A stretch of 64,000 nucleotides of DNA from Xenorhabdus mauleonii (GCF_900113945.1 NZ_FORG01000012.1:1-64000), one strand, 5' to 3'. Counted from the first letter of the stretch, positions 30,580-41,316 are shown. The notes: generated by a model from the sequence alone, not told the origin. Numbers and translations are program-made.

Positions 30580-31776
30580 TTAATTTTTCCGAAGCATATC
30601 CCAAATCCACAATCCCCCGATGGCCAGTGAAAGTGAGATACCAAAACCAATGCCAACCGCAACAACTGATATTTTCAACATTATGGCGATCAAATACAGT
30701 CCCAGCATAATCAACATGGCGCTATTTTCACCGAAATTTTGCACAGCAACAGCTTTACCTGCCCCCATGCTATTCTTGCCATGTTCCTGCAATAACGCAT
30801 TGAGTGGAACAATGAAAAGCCCGCCAAATGCGCCAAGGAAAATTAATATCAAGTAAGAAAGCCAGATTGATTGTTGAGTAACCAGCAGAACGACCATTAT
30901 GCCAATCAAAACACCAGCGGGCATACAACGCCGGACTGTCGTCAATGTGATAAAGCGTGCAGCCAGCCCAGCTCCGGCAATGATACCAATAGAAACGACA
31001 GCAGACATCAATGTAGGCGTTGTATTCCCCTCAATTCCCAGCACCAGCGGAACCCATGAAATCAGCAACAAACGCAGTGTCACTCCCGCTCCCCAAAACA
31101 GGCTGGTGCCAACCAGTGAGAATCGCGTCTCTTGATTGCGCCAGAGTGAGGTGCAAACCGCTATAAAATCCACCAGCATTTTTTTGAGAACCCAACCTTT
31201 ATCCTGACGCGCTGCTGGCAAACGAGGGATATAAAAGTTGGCTACAACTGCCCCGCCATATAGCAAAGCACAAAGCCCCAATGCCAGTATCAGGCTAAAG
31301 TCAGAAATAAAACCACCGGCGACTGAACCCACTAAAATGGCGGCAATGGTTGATGCTTCCATGATGCCATTAGCTTTTACCAAACTCCGCTCGTCTGTCA
31401 GTTCTCCCAAGATACCGTATTTGGCAGGAGAATAAACGGCGGCGCCAATTCCGACCAAGGTATAACCGACAAACGGGTTTACATCAATGCAAATACTCAT
31501 GGCGCCAATCAGCTTGATACTATTGGAAAAGAGCATGACACGCCCTTTGGAAAACCGATCAGCAATTTGCCCCACAAAGGGAGCAAATACAATGTAGGCC
31601 AGTACAAAGACCATTTGCAAGGCCGGCAAACTCCATTCAGGGTAAGCCTCCGCCTTCAATTGAGCCAAGATGGTAAATAAGAGTGCATTGTCAGCAAATG
31701 CAGAAAGAAATTGCGATAATAATACGGCCTTCATTCCCTTATTGAGCAGGGAATTATTCTCCACAGAACCTTCCAT
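30580..31776 (-). CDS. lplT: LplT, lysophospholipid transporter
   Basis: LplT is an MFS flippase that moves lysophosphatidylethanolamine and lysocardiolipin from the outer to the inner leaflet of the inner membrane for re-acylation by Aas. The 398 residues with about 12 hydrophobic helices match the E. coli size. [19 protein letters not shown] at the N terminus and [14 protein letters not shown] (MFS loop 2-3 motif) are visible. The aas stop is 4 bp upstream, so aas-lplT are one transcript. Confidence 0.95.
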   Translation of the reverse strand: MEGSVENNSLLNKGMKAVLLSQFLSAFADNALLFTILAQLKAEAYPEWSLPALQMVFVLAYIVFAPFVGQIADRFSKGRVMLFSNSIKLIGAMSICIDVNPFVGYTLVGIGAAVYSPAKYGILGELTDERSLVKANGIMEASTIAAILVGSVAGGFISDFSLILALGLCALLYGGAVVANFYIPRLPAARQDKGWVLKKMLVDFIAVCTSLWRNQETRFSLVGTSLFWGAGVTLRLLLISWVPLVLGIEGNTTPTLMSAVVSIGIIAGAGLAARFITLTTVRRCMPAGVLIGIMVVLLVTQQSIWLSYLILIFLGAFGGLFIVPLNALLQEHGKNSMGAGKAVAVQNFGENSAMLIMLGLYLIAIMLKISVVAVGIGFGISLSLAIGGLWIWDMLRKN

Positions 31777-31780
31777 TTCC

Positions 31781-33934
31781 TTACCCCTGTTCAGCCATTC
31801 TTCTTAAAGTGACAAAATCCGGTTTCCCGCTGCCCAGCAAAGGCAGTTGTTTTATATAACGGATATCACGCGGAACCGCCAGCTCCGGCATGCCCAATTC
31901 ACGCGCGATCCCCAGCATTGAATTTCGCTGTAAATTGGCATCGGTTGTGAACAGTACCAGTGCTTCCCCTTTTTTATGATCACTCTTGGCTGTTGCGGCA
32001 TGTTGTGCATCAGTAGATACATGTGCAGCCATGTGCTCTACCGCTTCAAGGGAAACCATTTCTCCCGCAAGTTTAGCAAAACGCTTTACACGCCCTTTGA
32101 TCGTACAAAAACCTTCTTCATCAATGTAAACAATATCTCCGGTGTCATACCAACCTATCTGGTTATTCCCTTCCGCATCCTCTGCTGATGGCGGTTCCAG
32201 GCGTTCAGGGGCTTCAACACGCAGATAACCTTTCATGATATTAGGCCCACGCAATTGTAGACGTCCGCCTTTTTCAATACCTTGCACTGGCAATAAACGC
32301 GCTTCCATTCCGGGTAATATCCGCCCAACAGTTCCCACTTTTGCTGCCATAGGGACGTTAATTGCTACAACAGGCGCACATTCCGTTACACCATAGCCTT
32401 CCAGAATGCGGATACCGAATTTATCCTGCCAAATATTCTTGGTGCTCTCTGATAATTTTTCTGCACCAGCTACAACATAACGCAAACGGGCAAAATCATA
32501 CGGATGCGCAAAACGGGCATAATTTCCCAAGAAAGTCGAAGTACCGAATAACACCGTACAATTGCAGTCATAAACCAGCTCAGGTACAACACGATAATGC
32601 AGTGGACTTGGGTAGAGAAATACACGGCTGCCGGTCATTATTGGAGTCAATAAACCGACTGTCAGCCCAAAGGCATGGAACAGCGGCAAGGAAGACATAA
32701 AGCGATCTTGTGGAGTAAAATCAGCAATCGTTTTTATCTGCTCGACATTTGCAATTAAACTGGCATGGCTGTGCACTACGCCCTTGGGCGCGCCTTCGGA
32801 GCCTGACGTAAATAGGATCAATGCGTCATCATCAGGTTTTTGCGACGACATAATAGCTTTGGAAGGAAAAATCAGGTGCCACAAAACCCAACATTTATCT
32901 TCCCAAGTAATCGTATCTTTTAAATCTTCGAGATATATCCAATTGGCTTCTGCTACCTGTTCTGGCAAATCCGTTAACTGCCCTTTTTCCAGAAATTGAC
33001 GCGATGTCACAATAGTTTTGATGGTTGCTGCTTGCATGGCATTTTTAATTCCGCTGCTTCCGGCCGTATAGTTCAGCAGAGCTGGCACCCGCCCTTTCAC
33101 AGAAGCACCATATATGGCGACAGCCATTACCGTTGCATTCGGCAACAATAAACCTACCCGCTCACCTTCTGTTGTAAAGCGTTCGAATATCCGGCTAATA
33201 CCCAATATTTTTTTCAGCAATGTGTGATAACTATCTTCCTGAAAGTTCACATCTTCGATACAAGGTTTGAAGCGACCAAAACGTTTTTGAGAGGTTAAGT
33301 AAGCACTGAACAGTGTTTCTTTTGGTCGCGTTTGCATTCTCACATTCATCATGATGGCATGGAGATGCTCTCCCGCTAAACGACGGCGTTCCGTTGAATC
33401 GGCTGCCTCCGGCATCGGCAGATCAACGGCAGGTAAAATCTTAATGGTGATTTTCGGGAACCAATGTAATTTCATAATCCCTTTTAATCGACCAAAAATG
33501 GATTGTTCCGCGCCATCAATACGGATTGGGACAACCTTCGCCCCTGATTTAGCAGCGATAAAGGCTGCGCCATCATAAATTTTCATCAGAGAGCCAGTTA
33601 CGGTGATTCTCCCTTCCGGGAAAATAACAATCGGACGCCCTTTATCCACCTCTTTAACCAATGTCCTTACCGCCATTGGGTTGGTGGGATCCAGAGGCAC
33701 GACATCCGCATACGCCTTAACAAATTTCATGAAATTGCGGGTAGCAATATTAGAATAGATAGCGAAGACTGGCTTGACTGGCAGAAACAGCCCGATTAAA
33801 AGGCCGTCCAAAAAAGAAATATGATTGGGTGTAATAATGCATTTGGGATGTTCGAACTGCTTAACATCACCTTCAACTGTAACCCTAAAAAGTATACGAA
33901 TCAGTAACCGAATCAAATTCAAGAGCATATCCAT
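31781..33934 (-). CDS. aas: Aas, bifunctional lysophospholipid acyltransferase / acyl-ACP synthetase
   Basis: Aas re-acylates lysophosphatidylethanolamine at the inner membrane, using acyl-ACP that it makes itself. The 717 residues combine an N-terminal PlsC-type acyltransferase ([10 protein letters not shown]4D motif, about 37; FPEGRIT, about 104) with a C-terminal AMP-forming ligase ([20 protein letters not shown], about 365; [20 protein letters not shown]; final GKPDFVTLR lysine). E. coli Aas has nearly the same length. It is cotranscribed with lplT. Confidence 0.96.
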   Translation of the reverse strand: MDMLLNLIRLLIRILFRVTVEGDVKQFEHPKCIITPNHISFLDGLLIGLFLPVKPVFAIYSNIATRNFMKFVKAYADVVPLDPTNPMAVRTLVKEVDKGRPIVIFPEGRITVTGSLMKIYDGAAFIAAKSGAKVVPIRIDGAEQSIFGRLKGIMKLHWFPKITIKILPAVDLPMPEAADSTERRRLAGEHLHAIMMNVRMQTRPKETLFSAYLTSQKRFGRFKPCIEDVNFQEDSYHTLLKKILGISRIFERFTTEGERVGLLLPNATVMAVAIYGASVKGRVPALLNYTAGSSGIKNAMQAATIKTIVTSRQFLEKGQLTDLPEQVAEANWIYLEDLKDTITWEDKCWVLWHLIFPSKAIMSSQKPDDDALILFTSGSEGAPKGVVHSHASLIANVEQIKTIADFTPQDRFMSSLPLFHAFGLTVGLLTPIMTGSRVFLYPSPLHYRVVPELVYDCNCTVLFGTSTFLGNYARFAHPYDFARLRYVVAGAEKLSESTKNIWQDKFGIRILEGYGVTECAPVVAINVPMAAKVGTVGRILPGMEARLLPVQGIEKGGRLQLRGPNIMKGYLRVEAPERLEPPSAEDAEGNNQIGWYDTGDIVYIDEEGFCTIKGRVKRFAKLAGEMVSLEAVEHMAAHVSTDAQHAATAKSDHKKGEALVLFTTDANLQRNSMLGIARELGMPELAVPRDIRYIKQLPLLGSGKPDFVTLRRMAEQG

Positions 33935-34057
33935 ATCTCAAATATAATTAAAAAAAATTAAAGTAAGTAAATAGGGTTATACTATAAATTGTATAGGCTG
34001 ACTGATATATAAGATTTCCCCTCCATATAAAAAATAAACTAAAAATACATTAATATA

Positions 34058-34588
34058 TCAAATTATCTTATTTTTCTGGTTTAAAATATAGGATTTAATG
34101 TCATTGACAATATCTTCTGTCGCTAAACTGGCATCAACAATGAAATCTGCACACTCGCAGTACAGAGGTTCCCTTTCAGCCAATACTTCTTCAATCTCTT
34201 CGAGGATGGATTTCCCTGTCAGGCTAGGGCGCTGTGAGTTTTCCGGTGTGAGGGATAATCTATTGATGAGAATGTTGGCTGGCGCTTGCAAGTAAATCAC
34301 GACCCCATGCTGTCGCATATAATCGCGGTTTTCTGACGACAAGACCATTCCCCCACCGGTTGAAACGATATGCTTGCTTTGGCTCACCATTTTCAATATT
34401 TGACTTTCTAACTTCCTGAAATATTTCCAACCATGTTGTTCAACAAGATCGGCAATAGTCATTTTGCTAGTAGCTTGAACACTTTCATCAGTGTCAATAA
34501 ACTTGTACGACAATGCTTCAGCCAACAACTTACCTATTGTCGTCTTCCCTGCACCGCGCGCGCCTACGATGAATAGAGTCTGTTTCAT
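34058..34588 (-). CDS. aroL: AroL, shikimate kinase II
   Basis: Shikimate kinase phosphorylates shikimate at O3 with ATP. The 176-residue product begins MKQTLFIVGARGAGKTTIGK with the Walker A GARGAGKTT, followed by DTDESVQ, FRKLESQIL (shikimate-binding Arg), STGGGMVLS and the RPSLTGKSILEEI lid. Sequence and TyrR box upstream suggest AroL rather than AroK. The start at 34588 is favoured over an in-frame ATG 15 codons upstream because it matches the family and has an AGGA site. Confidence 0.9.
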   Translation of the reverse strand: MKQTLFIVGARGAGKTTIGKLLAEALSYKFIDTDESVQATSKMTIADLVEQHGWKYFRKLESQILKMVSQSKHIVSTGGGMVLSSENRDYMRQHGVVIYLQAPANILINRLSLTPENSQRPSLTGKSILEEIEEVLAEREPLYCECADFIVDASLATEDIVNDIKSYILNQKNKII

Positions 34589-34638
34589 TTCGTTGTTTTC
34601 CTGAAGAGTAATTAAGTTAAACCTAAAACACAAAGTAT

Positions 34639-34656
34639 AGTAACTAAATATTTACA
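34639..34656 (-). promoter_or_regulatory. Probable TyrR box upstream of aroL
   Basis: On the minus strand TGTAAA-TATTTA-GTTACT keeps the critical G and C 14 bases apart and 10 of the 12 consensus positions of TGTAAA-N6-TTTACA. It overlaps a 16-bp palindrome TTTACACTGGTGTAAA (34651-34666). E. coli aroL is TyrR regulated. Confidence 0.55.
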
Positions 34657-34685
34657 CTGGTGTAAAAAAGTATTTTTCATTGAAC

Positions 34686-34719
34686 AAAAAGTCACACTTA
34701 AAACTAAGTGTGACTTTTT
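34686..34719 (-). terminator. Rho-independent terminator of proBA
   Basis: AAAAAGTCACACTTA-AAAC-TAAGTGTGACTTTTTG is a 15-bp stem with a T run, 36 bp after the proA stop on the minus strand. Confidence 0.88.
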
Positions 34720-34754
34720 GTCGTTAAATAAATTCTAATTAAAACAGAATATCA

Positions 34755-36008
34755 TTATCGGCGGGGTAAATAATCACCATAACCAATCCATTTATACGTC
34801 GTCAGCGCATCCAGCCCCATCGGTCCTCTGGAATGCAATTTCTGGGTGCTGACAGCAACCTCTGCCCCCAAACCGAACTGACCTCCATCAGTAAAGCGCG
34901 TACTTGCATTCACATAGACTGCGGCTGAATCTACATGACGAACAAAATGGTCAGCCTGTTGCAAAGATTCCGTCAAAATAGCGTCAGAGTGAGCCGTACC
35001 ATAGGTACGTATGTGGGAAATGGCCTGATCGATATCGCTGACAATCTCGACATTCATATCCAGCGATAACCACTCATCAGAGTAATCTTCTTCTGTCACT
35101 TCAACAACCGCTGCCGGGCCATCTTTTAGCAGCGGCATTGCTGATGCGCTTGCGTGCAGTGTCACTCCCTGCTCGTTCATTTTGGTACTTAACAGCGGCA
35201 AAAAATCACCCGCGATTTTTTCATGTACCAATAAGGTTTCCAGAGAGTTACAGGCACTTGGTCGCTGAACTTTAGCGTTGGTGATAATTTCCAATGCTTT
35301 TTCTATATTGATGCTTTCATCTACAAATGTATGACAAACACCAATACCGCCAGTAATTACGGGAATAGTCGACTGTTCACGGCATAGTTTATGCAATCCG
35401 GCACCACCCCGAGGAATTAACATATCGACATAACGATCCATTTTCAGCAATTCAGCTACCAGCTCGCGATCGGGTTTATTGATTGCCTGAACCGCCGCAG
35501 CAGGCAATCCGCTTTGTTCCAGTGCTTGCTGAATAACTTTAACCATTGCCTGATTGGTATGATGGGTTTCTTTACCACCGCGTAGTATCACAGCATTGCC
35601 AGTTTTCAGACACAGTGACGCCACATCGATAGTGACATTGGGGCGGGCTTCATAAATCACGCCAATCACCCCCAGAGGAACCCGACGGCGGCTCAATTGC
35701 AACCCATTATCCAACGTTTGCCCGTCCATAACCTGCCCAACAGGATCTGCTAAACGGCATACCTGGCGCACATCATTGGCGATGGCATTCAAGCGTTCCG
35801 GTGTCAGTAACAAGCGGTCGAGCAGCGCTTCGCTCATGCCCTGCCCGCGAGCCTGTTCCATATCTTGCTGGTTGGCAGCAAGGATCATTTCAGTTTCTGC
35901 TTCCAGCAAATCAGCAATGTGATTCAACGCCTGATTTTTTTGACTGGTGCTCAATTGTGCCAACTGCCATGAAGCTGCTTTGGCGGCTTTTCCAATCTGC
36001 TCTAGCAT
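34755..36008 (-). CDS. proA: ProA, glutamate-5-semialdehyde dehydrogenase
   Basis: ProA reduces gamma-glutamyl phosphate to glutamate-5-semialdehyde with NADPH, the second step to proline. The 417 residues equal the E. coli protein. Landmarks are [20 protein letters not shown] (about 108-127), [16 protein letters not shown] with the catalytic Cys (about 255) and [20 protein letters not shown] near the end. proB lies 39 bp upstream in the same direction. Confidence 0.97.
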   Translation of the reverse strand: MLEQIGKAAKAASWQLAQLSTSQKNQALNHIADLLEAETEMILAANQQDMEQARGQGMSEALLDRLLLTPERLNAIANDVRQVCRLADPVGQVMDGQTLDNGLQLSRRRVPLGVIGVIYEARPNVTIDVASLCLKTGNAVILRGGKETHHTNQAMVKVIQQALEQSGLPAAAVQAINKPDRELVAELLKMDRYVDMLIPRGGAGLHKLCREQSTIPVITGGIGVCHTFVDESINIEKALEIITNAKVQRPSACNSLETLLVHEKIAGDFLPLLSTKMNEQGVTLHASASAMPLLKDGPAAVVEVTEEDYSDEWLSLDMNVEIVSDIDQAISHIRTYGTAHSDAILTESLQQADHFVRHVDSAAVYVNASTRFTDGGQFGLGAEVAVSTQKLHSRGPMGLDALTTYKWIGYGDYLPRR

Positions 36009-36047
36009 GGTGGAATCCTTAACTCATGATCAATTACGATCAACTAA

Positions 36048-37154
36048 TTAACTTACGATCAAATCGTCACGGTGAACCGCAACTGCGCCATATTCATAAC
36101 CTAATATCAGGCTGATTTGCTGTGAATGGTGGCCAGCTATCATACGTAAAGCATCGCTATTATAACGGCAAACACCATGAGCTAAATCCTTGCCAGATAA
36201 GCTACGGATACAAATAACTTCACCGCGGGAGAAGTTGCCTTTAACGTTTTTAATCCCTTTTGGCAGCAGAGAGCTGCCTTTTTCCAGAATGGCTGTTTCT
36301 GCTCCATGATCGACGATGATTTCCCCGGCAGGAGGCGCACCAAAAATCCAGCGCTTGCGATTTTCCATTGGACTCGTCAGGCCGTGGAAACGTGTTCCGA
36401 CTGGTTTTCCTTCAATGACATCGGCTATCACGTCCGCTTTGTTACCTGCGGCAATAACGACATCAATTCCGGCACGCCCTGCCACTCCGGCAGCCTGAAG
36501 TTTTGTGGCCATTCCTCCTGTGCCTAAACCAGAAACACTGTCCCCGGCCATCATTTTCAGATCATCGCTGATGTCATGAACTTCAGAGATCAATTCGGCG
36601 TCAGGGTTATTGCGGGGATCGGCAGTATAAAGCCCTTCGATATCTGTCAGGAGCAAGAGCTTATCTGCACTACCTAAAATAGCGGCCAATGCTGAAAGAT
36701 TATCATTGTCACCCACTTTTATCTCTGCTGTCGCGACAGCATCATTTTCATTAATGATGGGAACGATGTGATTATCCAGCAACGCCTGAAGCGTATCCCT
36801 CGCATTAAGGAAACGTTCGCGATCTTCCAGATCTGCGCGAGTGAGCAACATCTGACCGACATGGATACCGTAAATAGAAAAAAGCTGCTCCCACAGCTGA
36901 ATCAACCGGCTTTGCCCTACCGCAGCCAGTAACTGTTTTGACGCGATTGTTGCGGGAAGATCCGGGTAGCCTAAATGCTCGCGTCCGGCGGCAATTGCCC
37001 CGGAGGTCACAATAATAATGCGGTGGCCTTTTTCATGTTGTTTAGCGCACTGGCGAACCAATTCCACAATATGGGCCCGATTCAAACGACGAGAGCCACC
37101 TGTCAATACGCTCGTCCCCAATTTCACAACCAATGTTTGGCTGCCATTCATCAT
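36048..37154 (-). CDS. proB: ProB, glutamate 5-kinase
   Basis: ProB phosphorylates glutamate and is the proline-inhibited first enzyme of proline synthesis, also important for osmotic adaptation. The 368-residue product has the amino-acid kinase domain ([17 protein letters not shown], about 9-25; [45 protein letters not shown]) and a C-terminal PUA domain (about 275-368). It is transcribed together with proA. Confidence 0.97.
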   Translation of the reverse strand: MMNGSQTLVVKLGTSVLTGGSRRLNRAHIVELVRQCAKQHEKGHRIIIVTSGAIAAGREHLGYPDLPATIASKQLLAAVGQSRLIQLWEQLFSIYGIHVGQMLLTRADLEDRERFLNARDTLQALLDNHIVPIINENDAVATAEIKVGDNDNLSALAAILGSADKLLLLTDIEGLYTADPRNNPDAELISEVHDISDDLKMMAGDSVSGLGTGGMATKLQAAGVAGRAGIDVVIAAGNKADVIADVIEGKPVGTRFHGLTSPMENRKRWIFGAPPAGEIIVDHGAETAILEKGSSLLPKGIKNVKGNFSRGEVICIRSLSGKDLAHGVCRYNSDALRMIAGHHSQQISLILGYEYGAVAVHRDDLIVS

Positions 37155-37300
37155 ATTTCTGCCATTACAGTTAATTGAAAAAACAATAAGTAAAAAACAA
37201 CTTGAAGAAACAATACGTTTAAGGAAATTGCATATTCAAACAAATATCAATTCAGGAAAAACGCTGGCTAAAAACCAACGTTAGTTTTAACAGGAGAGAA

Positions 37301-37324
37301 GCGTTATGCCAACTGACATAACGC
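37301..37324. other. Inverted repeat upstream of proB
   Basis: GCGTTATG (37301-37308) and CATAACGC (37317-37324) are perfect 8-bp arms around eight bases, 150 bp upstream of proB. It could be an operator or hairpin; no protein is known to me for it. Confidence 0.4.
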
Positions 37325-37339
37325 AAAATTTAAAAAAAG

Positions 37340-37375
37340 CGTGTTTAAACCCAGCTTATACTACAAGTTGGGTTT
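37340..37375 (-). terminator. Terminator overlapping the crl stop codon
   Basis: On the minus strand AAACCCAACTT (37365-37375) pairs with AAGCTGGGTTT (37347-37357) across the crl stop. A T run follows about 10 bases later (about 37331-37338), so it is an imperfect intrinsic terminator. Confidence 0.6.
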
Positions 37376-37757
37376 GAAGAGGGGTGGTATTTTGCGATGG
37401 AACCAACTGTAATTTAAGCGTATCAAAAGAATCGGCCAGACGTTTGTGAAATGCCTGCAAGATTGATTCAAGATGTGCAAGATCAGTTTTCTTTTTGATA
37501 CTCATGGCGTGCCAATCACCATTTTTATCAAATAAACCTATCTGATATTTATAGACAAAGCCTTGCTCTTGCGCCTCTAACTCTAACCACCATCCCCAAA
37601 ATTCTCGTTTTTCTGGTGCCACTTTTGCACTGACACAAACAGCCAAGCAATCAAAGAAAAAATAATCGCTTTGGCATTTTAATTCACGTACATACGGCCC
37701 TAATGCAGAAAAACGCTTTAACAACTTATTTTTAGAATAACTTGCGGGTAAAGTCAT
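37356..37757 (-). CDS. crl: Crl, sigma-S assembly factor
   Basis: Crl binds the stationary-phase sigma factor RpoS and helps it join core RNA polymerase, acting most strongly at low growth temperature. The 133 residues equal the E. coli protein and include LGPYVRELKCQSDYFFFDCL and REFWGWWLELEAQEQGF. In E. coli phoE separates crl from proB; here phoE is missing. The start codon sits in a strong hairpin described separately. frsA lies upstream. Confidence 0.94.
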   Translation of the reverse strand: MTLPASYSKNKLLKRFSALGPYVRELKCQSDYFFFDCLAVCVSAKVAPEKREFWGWWLELEAQEQGFVYKYQIGLFDKNGDWHAMSIKKKTDLAHLESILQAFHKRLADSFDTLKLQLVPSQNTTPLQTQLVV

Positions 37758-37792
37758 ACAAAGGTCTCCTTATATACAGAACACCTTTGTAT
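37756..37792 (-). promoter_or_regulatory. Hairpin enclosing the crl ribosome site and start codon
   Basis: On the minus strand ATACAAAGGT (37783-37792) and ACCTTTGTAT (37756-37765) form a perfect 10-bp stem around a 17-base loop. The loop holds the AGGAG ribosome site. The second arm runs into the first two bases of the ATG. This could mask crl translation and melt on warming or on binding of a factor. Confidence 0.6.
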
Positions 37793-37828
37793 CAAATGAT
37801 TAAAAAATATCAAGTAATAAATTTTGTT

Positions 37829-39076
37829 TTATAGAACTTTATCTTCTAACCATACACTTATTTCGTGTAAAGACTGCTTGAATCCACTATAAACCGATTT
37901 AGCCGGGATAGCTCGCAATGAGCCATCCATTGATGACATTGCAATTAATCTTGAGTCTTTTCTCGGGCTAAAAATATCATCTTCCCAATACACCGAAAGC
38001 ATAGGCACAGTGCAGCGGCGCCCTAACAAACCTTGGTTTTTCAAAGAATAACAGCTCAGTTCGGAATGCAGCCTTTCTTTATCCACAAAACCGATACCCA
38101 ATCGGCTAGCCAATACATCAAAATACATTGGCGGGATTTTCTGCTGTAATTTCTTATCATGCAGTAATTCATGAACAACCGGCCCAAGCACCGCTACCCC
38201 TTTAATAAGTTTTGGTTCTAGATAGGCAAGGCGAACCGCTATATTTGCCCCAAAACGAAAACCAAATACACCTATACGAGTATGGTCAATCCACGGCACA
38301 TTATCCAATTGCTGCAAAACTTGTTGATGAAGTGCGCAAGTATCTTGCGTCAAAGTGAATTTGCCAGAATAGCCAACAGAAGGTATATCCAGCGTTAGCA
38401 TGGCGAAACCAAGAGGCGAAAAATGCTCACGAAACAACTGCAAGCAATCGCTCTGTACGTTATCAAGGTTGGTACACACCAATATCGTCGGGCAAGGTCC
38501 TTGTGAATCAGCAGGAAGATGCAATAAACCGGTAACAGGCTTGCCTCCTTCCAGCTGAAAATCCAGCTTTTTCAATTCATAGTCAGAAAAGCGGGCAGCA
38601 TTCTCATAAGCCTTATTCGCCAACGCGATTGCCTGATCGGCCAACTCATCACCACGCAAATGCGGATAAGCGGCAATGCTATACAATGCAGAAGCCTTTA
38701 CCCAATGAGCTCCGGCCTCTGCACTTTCTTGTGCACGCAATGCTTCCTGCTGCCAGTGCATTGCGCGCTGTGACCATTCAAATGTCCAGTTTCCTCTACG
38801 ATAGCCGACCACGGTATCCAACAAATGATCGATACTTCGTTCAGCATCTGTCACGGCAATCCGGCTGAGAACATCTTGGATTTCCAGCGGATCGACTCCC
38901 CTCCAGATCCAAGCGAGCCAATTGATCTTTCGATACCAATTCTCGCGGTGCTTCTCTCCAAGCTCACTATCACTGACAGTGATAGAGTCTGAGCAAGTGT
39001 ATTTTACCAACGTAGAGGTTTCCCGATGTTTAAACTTCGGCTTAAACAACGATTCTGAAAGGTTTTGTTTAGTCAT
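37829..39076 (-). CDS. frsA: FrsA, fermentation/respiration switch protein
   Basis: FrsA is an alpha/beta-hydrolase-fold cytoplasmic protein that binds unphosphorylated EIIA-Glc in E. coli and shifts metabolism toward fermentation. The 415-residue product matches the family length. The hydrolase core starts near PCPTILVCTNLD (about 205). At the nucleophile elbow GVFGFRFGANIAVRLAYLE has Arg-Phe where active esterases have Ser, so hydrolase activity is doubtful. It stands between gpt and crl as in E. coli. Confidence 0.94.
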   Translation of the reverse strand: MTKQNLSESLFKPKFKHRETSTLVKYTCSDSITVSDSELGEKHRENWYRKINWLAWIWRGVDPLEIQDVLSRIAVTDAERSIDHLLDTVVGYRRGNWTFEWSQRAMHWQQEALRAQESAEAGAHWVKASALYSIAAYPHLRGDELADQAIALANKAYENAARFSDYELKKLDFQLEGGKPVTGLLHLPADSQGPCPTILVCTNLDNVQSDCLQLFREHFSPLGFAMLTLDIPSVGYSGKFTLTQDTCALHQQVLQQLDNVPWIDHTRIGVFGFRFGANIAVRLAYLEPKLIKGVAVLGPVVHELLHDKKLQQKIPPMYFDVLASRLGIGFVDKERLHSELSCYSLKNQGLLGRRCTVPMLSVYWEDDIFSPRKDSRLIAMSSMDGSLRAIPAKSVYSGFKQSLHEISVWLEDKVL

Positions 39077-39091
39077 GACAAAAGAAAAATC

Positions 39092-39553
39092 TTACGGCTT
39101 CTCACAAATAGGTGGAACAAACATTACGCCCATATCCCATGGTTGCTCAATCCATGTATTTTGCGGAATATCAACAACATAATCATCAACAAGTGAACGA
39201 CCTGCTGGTTTTGCGAAAATCGTTACAAAATGAGCTTTGGGATACATATCCCGGATCGCTTTCGCGGTACCACCGGTATCAACCAGATCATCGACGACAA
39301 TAAAGCCTTCACCGTCACCTTCCGCTTTTTTCAATACCGTCAATTCACGCTGGTTATCGTGATCATAGCTGGAAATACATACGGTATCGACATGGCGGAT
39401 ACCTAATTCACGAGCAAGCAATGCTCCCGGCACAAGACCACCGCGGCTGACAGCAATAATGCCTTTCCACTGATCTGCGGGAAGTAAACGTTGGGCTAAT
39501 TTACGGGCATGTATTTGCAACATATCCCACGTTACAACATATTTTTCACTCAT
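39092..39553 (-). CDS. gpt: Gpt, xanthine-guanine phosphoribosyltransferase
   Basis: Gpt salvages guanine, xanthine and hypoxanthine with PRPP to give nucleotides at the inner face of the membrane. The 153 residues follow E. coli Gpt. The PRPP-binding signature [14 protein letters not shown] lies at about 84-97, and the purine-binding end [21 protein letters not shown] at the C terminus. Divergent from pepD, followed by frsA 15 bp downstream. Confidence 0.97.
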   Translation of the reverse strand: MSEKYVVTWDMLQIHARKLAQRLLPADQWKGIIAVSRGGLVPGALLARELGIRHVDTVCISSYDHDNQRELTVLKKAEGDGEGFIVVDDLVDTGGTAKAIRDMYPKAHFVTIFAKPAGRSLVDDYVVDIPQNTWIEQPWDMGVMFVPPICEKP

Positions 39554-39810
39554 AAAATTTGATCCTGGAAATTAAGAATATTTCAGAAAAGCGTATTTTG
39601 CGGAAAAAAGTTGCGCGAGATTATAGTGATTTGAGCAAGCAAAAACCAGTAAAAACAAGGTAAGTACTCATTCTGGCTGCGCATTAAGGCAATAAAATGA
39701 TATTCTCAGACCTAATGTGAACATTGGGATAACGGTAAATGACAAAAAATTCCCAATGTGTCAAAAAATACCCTTTTTATCTCAACAGATGTCGTTATAG
39801 GAGATTCGCT

Positions 39811-41271
39811 GTGTCTGAATTATCAACATTATCCCCTCAACCTCTATGGGATATTTTTGCCAAGATTTGTTCCATTCCCCATCCGTCCTATCACGAAGAA
39901 GAATTAGCATCTCACATTATTGAATGGGCCAAACACAAAGAGTTTCATGTAGAACGAGATGAAGTCGGCAATATCTTGATCAGAAAACCCGCCTCAAAGG
40001 GAATGGAAAACCGCAAGGCAGTCGTGCTTCAGGCGCATCTTGATATGGTTCCGCAAAAAAACAATGATACCCAGCATGATTTCACCAAAGATCCAATCCG
40101 ACCTTACATTGATGGTGATTGGGTCACAGCTGATGGCACAACTTTGGGTTCTGACAATGGTGTCGGCATGGCTTCCGCTTTGGCTGTTCTGGAAGATGAG
40201 TCAGTCAAGCATGGTCCATTGGAAGTCTTATTGACCATGACCGAAGAAGCAGGCATGGATGGTGCATTTGGTTTGAAATCCGGTTGGTTGCAGGCCGATA
40301 TTTTGATCAATACCGATTCAGAAGAAGAAGGTGAAATTTACATGGGTTGCGCTGGTGGCATTGATTTTGTCACAACATTGCCGCTTTCCCGTGAAGCTTT
40401 GCCTGTTGGCTACAAGACCCTGAAACTGACCATGAAGGGATTGAAAGGAGGCCATTCCGGTGGTGACATCCATTTGGGATTGGGCAATGCGAACAAATTA
40501 CTGGCTCGCTTCTTGGCAGCACATGCTGATGAACTGAATCTGAAATTGATCCATCTGCAAGGCGGAACCCTGCGCAATGCAATTCCTCGCGAAGGTTACA
40601 GCATCATTGCTGTTCCTGCTGATCAACTGGAAAAATTGCACCAGTTGAAAGAGGATTATCTGGAGACCTTGAAGAATGAATTTGCTGTCGTTGAAGCTAA
40701 TCTGACTCTTCTATTGGATGAAATCGAAACTTCATCACCCGCTTTAACACAAGAATGTCAGGCTCGTTTCTTGTCCATGCTCAATGCCATGCCCAACGGT
40801 GTTATTCGCATGAGTGATGTTGCCAAAGGTGTTGTGGAAACTTCACTGAACGTTGGCGTTGTGACAATGGATGAAGAAAAAGTTGACGTTATTTGCTTGA
40901 TTCGTTCATTGATCGAAAGCGGCAAGATTTATGTAGTCGACATGTTGCACTCACTGGCAAAACTGTCTGGTGCCGAAGCCGTTGCGAGTGGCAGTTACCC
41001 GGGCTGGCAACCTGATGCTAACTCTCCAGTTATGCATTTAGTCAGAGAAACGTATCACCAACTTTTCGATAAAACCCCAAATATCATGGTCATCCACGCA
41101 GGTCTGGAATGTGGATTGTTCAAAAAGCCTTACCCTGATATGGACATGGTTTCCATTGGCCCAACCATTCGTGGAGCGCACTCACCGGATGAAAGGGTTC
41201 ACATCAAGAGTGTCGGTCAATACTGGCAACTGCTCACCGCTATTTTGAAAGCTATCCCGGTTAAAGAATAA
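39811..41271 (+). CDS. pepD: PepD, aminoacyl-histidine dipeptidase (carnosinase)
   Basis: PepD is a cytosolic M20 zinc dipeptidase of broad specificity. The sequence follows E. coli PepD: LSPQPLWDIFAKICSIPHPS, VVLQAHLDMVPQKN (zinc His and Asp), GSDNGVGMASALAVL, MTEEAGMDGAFG (catalytic Glu) and IGPTIRGAHSPDERVHI. I start at the GTG at 39811 with AGGAG eight bases upstream, giving 486 residues as in E. coli. The frame extends 24 codons further but without homologous sequence. Confidence 0.96.
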   Translation: MSELSTLSPQPLWDIFAKICSIPHPSYHEEELASHIIEWAKHKEFHVERDEVGNILIRKPASKGMENRKAVVLQAHLDMVPQKNNDTQHDFTKDPIRPYIDGDWVTADGTTLGSDNGVGMASALAVLEDESVKHGPLEVLLTMTEEAGMDGAFGLKSGWLQADILINTDSEEEGEIYMGCAGGIDFVTTLPLSREALPVGYKTLKLTMKGLKGGHSGGDIHLGLGNANKLLARFLAAHADELNLKLIHLQGGTLRNAIPREGYSIIAVPADQLEKLHQLKEDYLETLKNEFAVVEANLTLLLDEIETSSPALTQECQARFLSMLNAMPNGVIRMSDVAKGVVETSLNVGVVTMDEEKVDVICLIRSLIESGKIYVVDMLHSLAKLSGAEAVASGSYPGWQPDANSPVMHLVRETYHQLFDKTPNIMVIHAGLECGLFKKPYPDMDMVSIGPTIRGAHSPDERVHIKSVGQYWQLLTAILKAIPVKE

Positions 41272-41287
41272 CATCCGGCAACAGCGC

Positions 41288-41316
41288 CTCTCCCCTGCCA
41301 TTCCGCGTGGGGGAGA
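41288..41316 (+). other. Hairpin after pepD
   Basis: CTCTCCCC (41288-41295) and GGGGGAGA (41309-41316) form a GC-rich stem. The following 80 bases to the dinB stop are CT-rich with no gene. A weak terminator for convergent pepD and dinB is likely. Confidence 0.45.
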
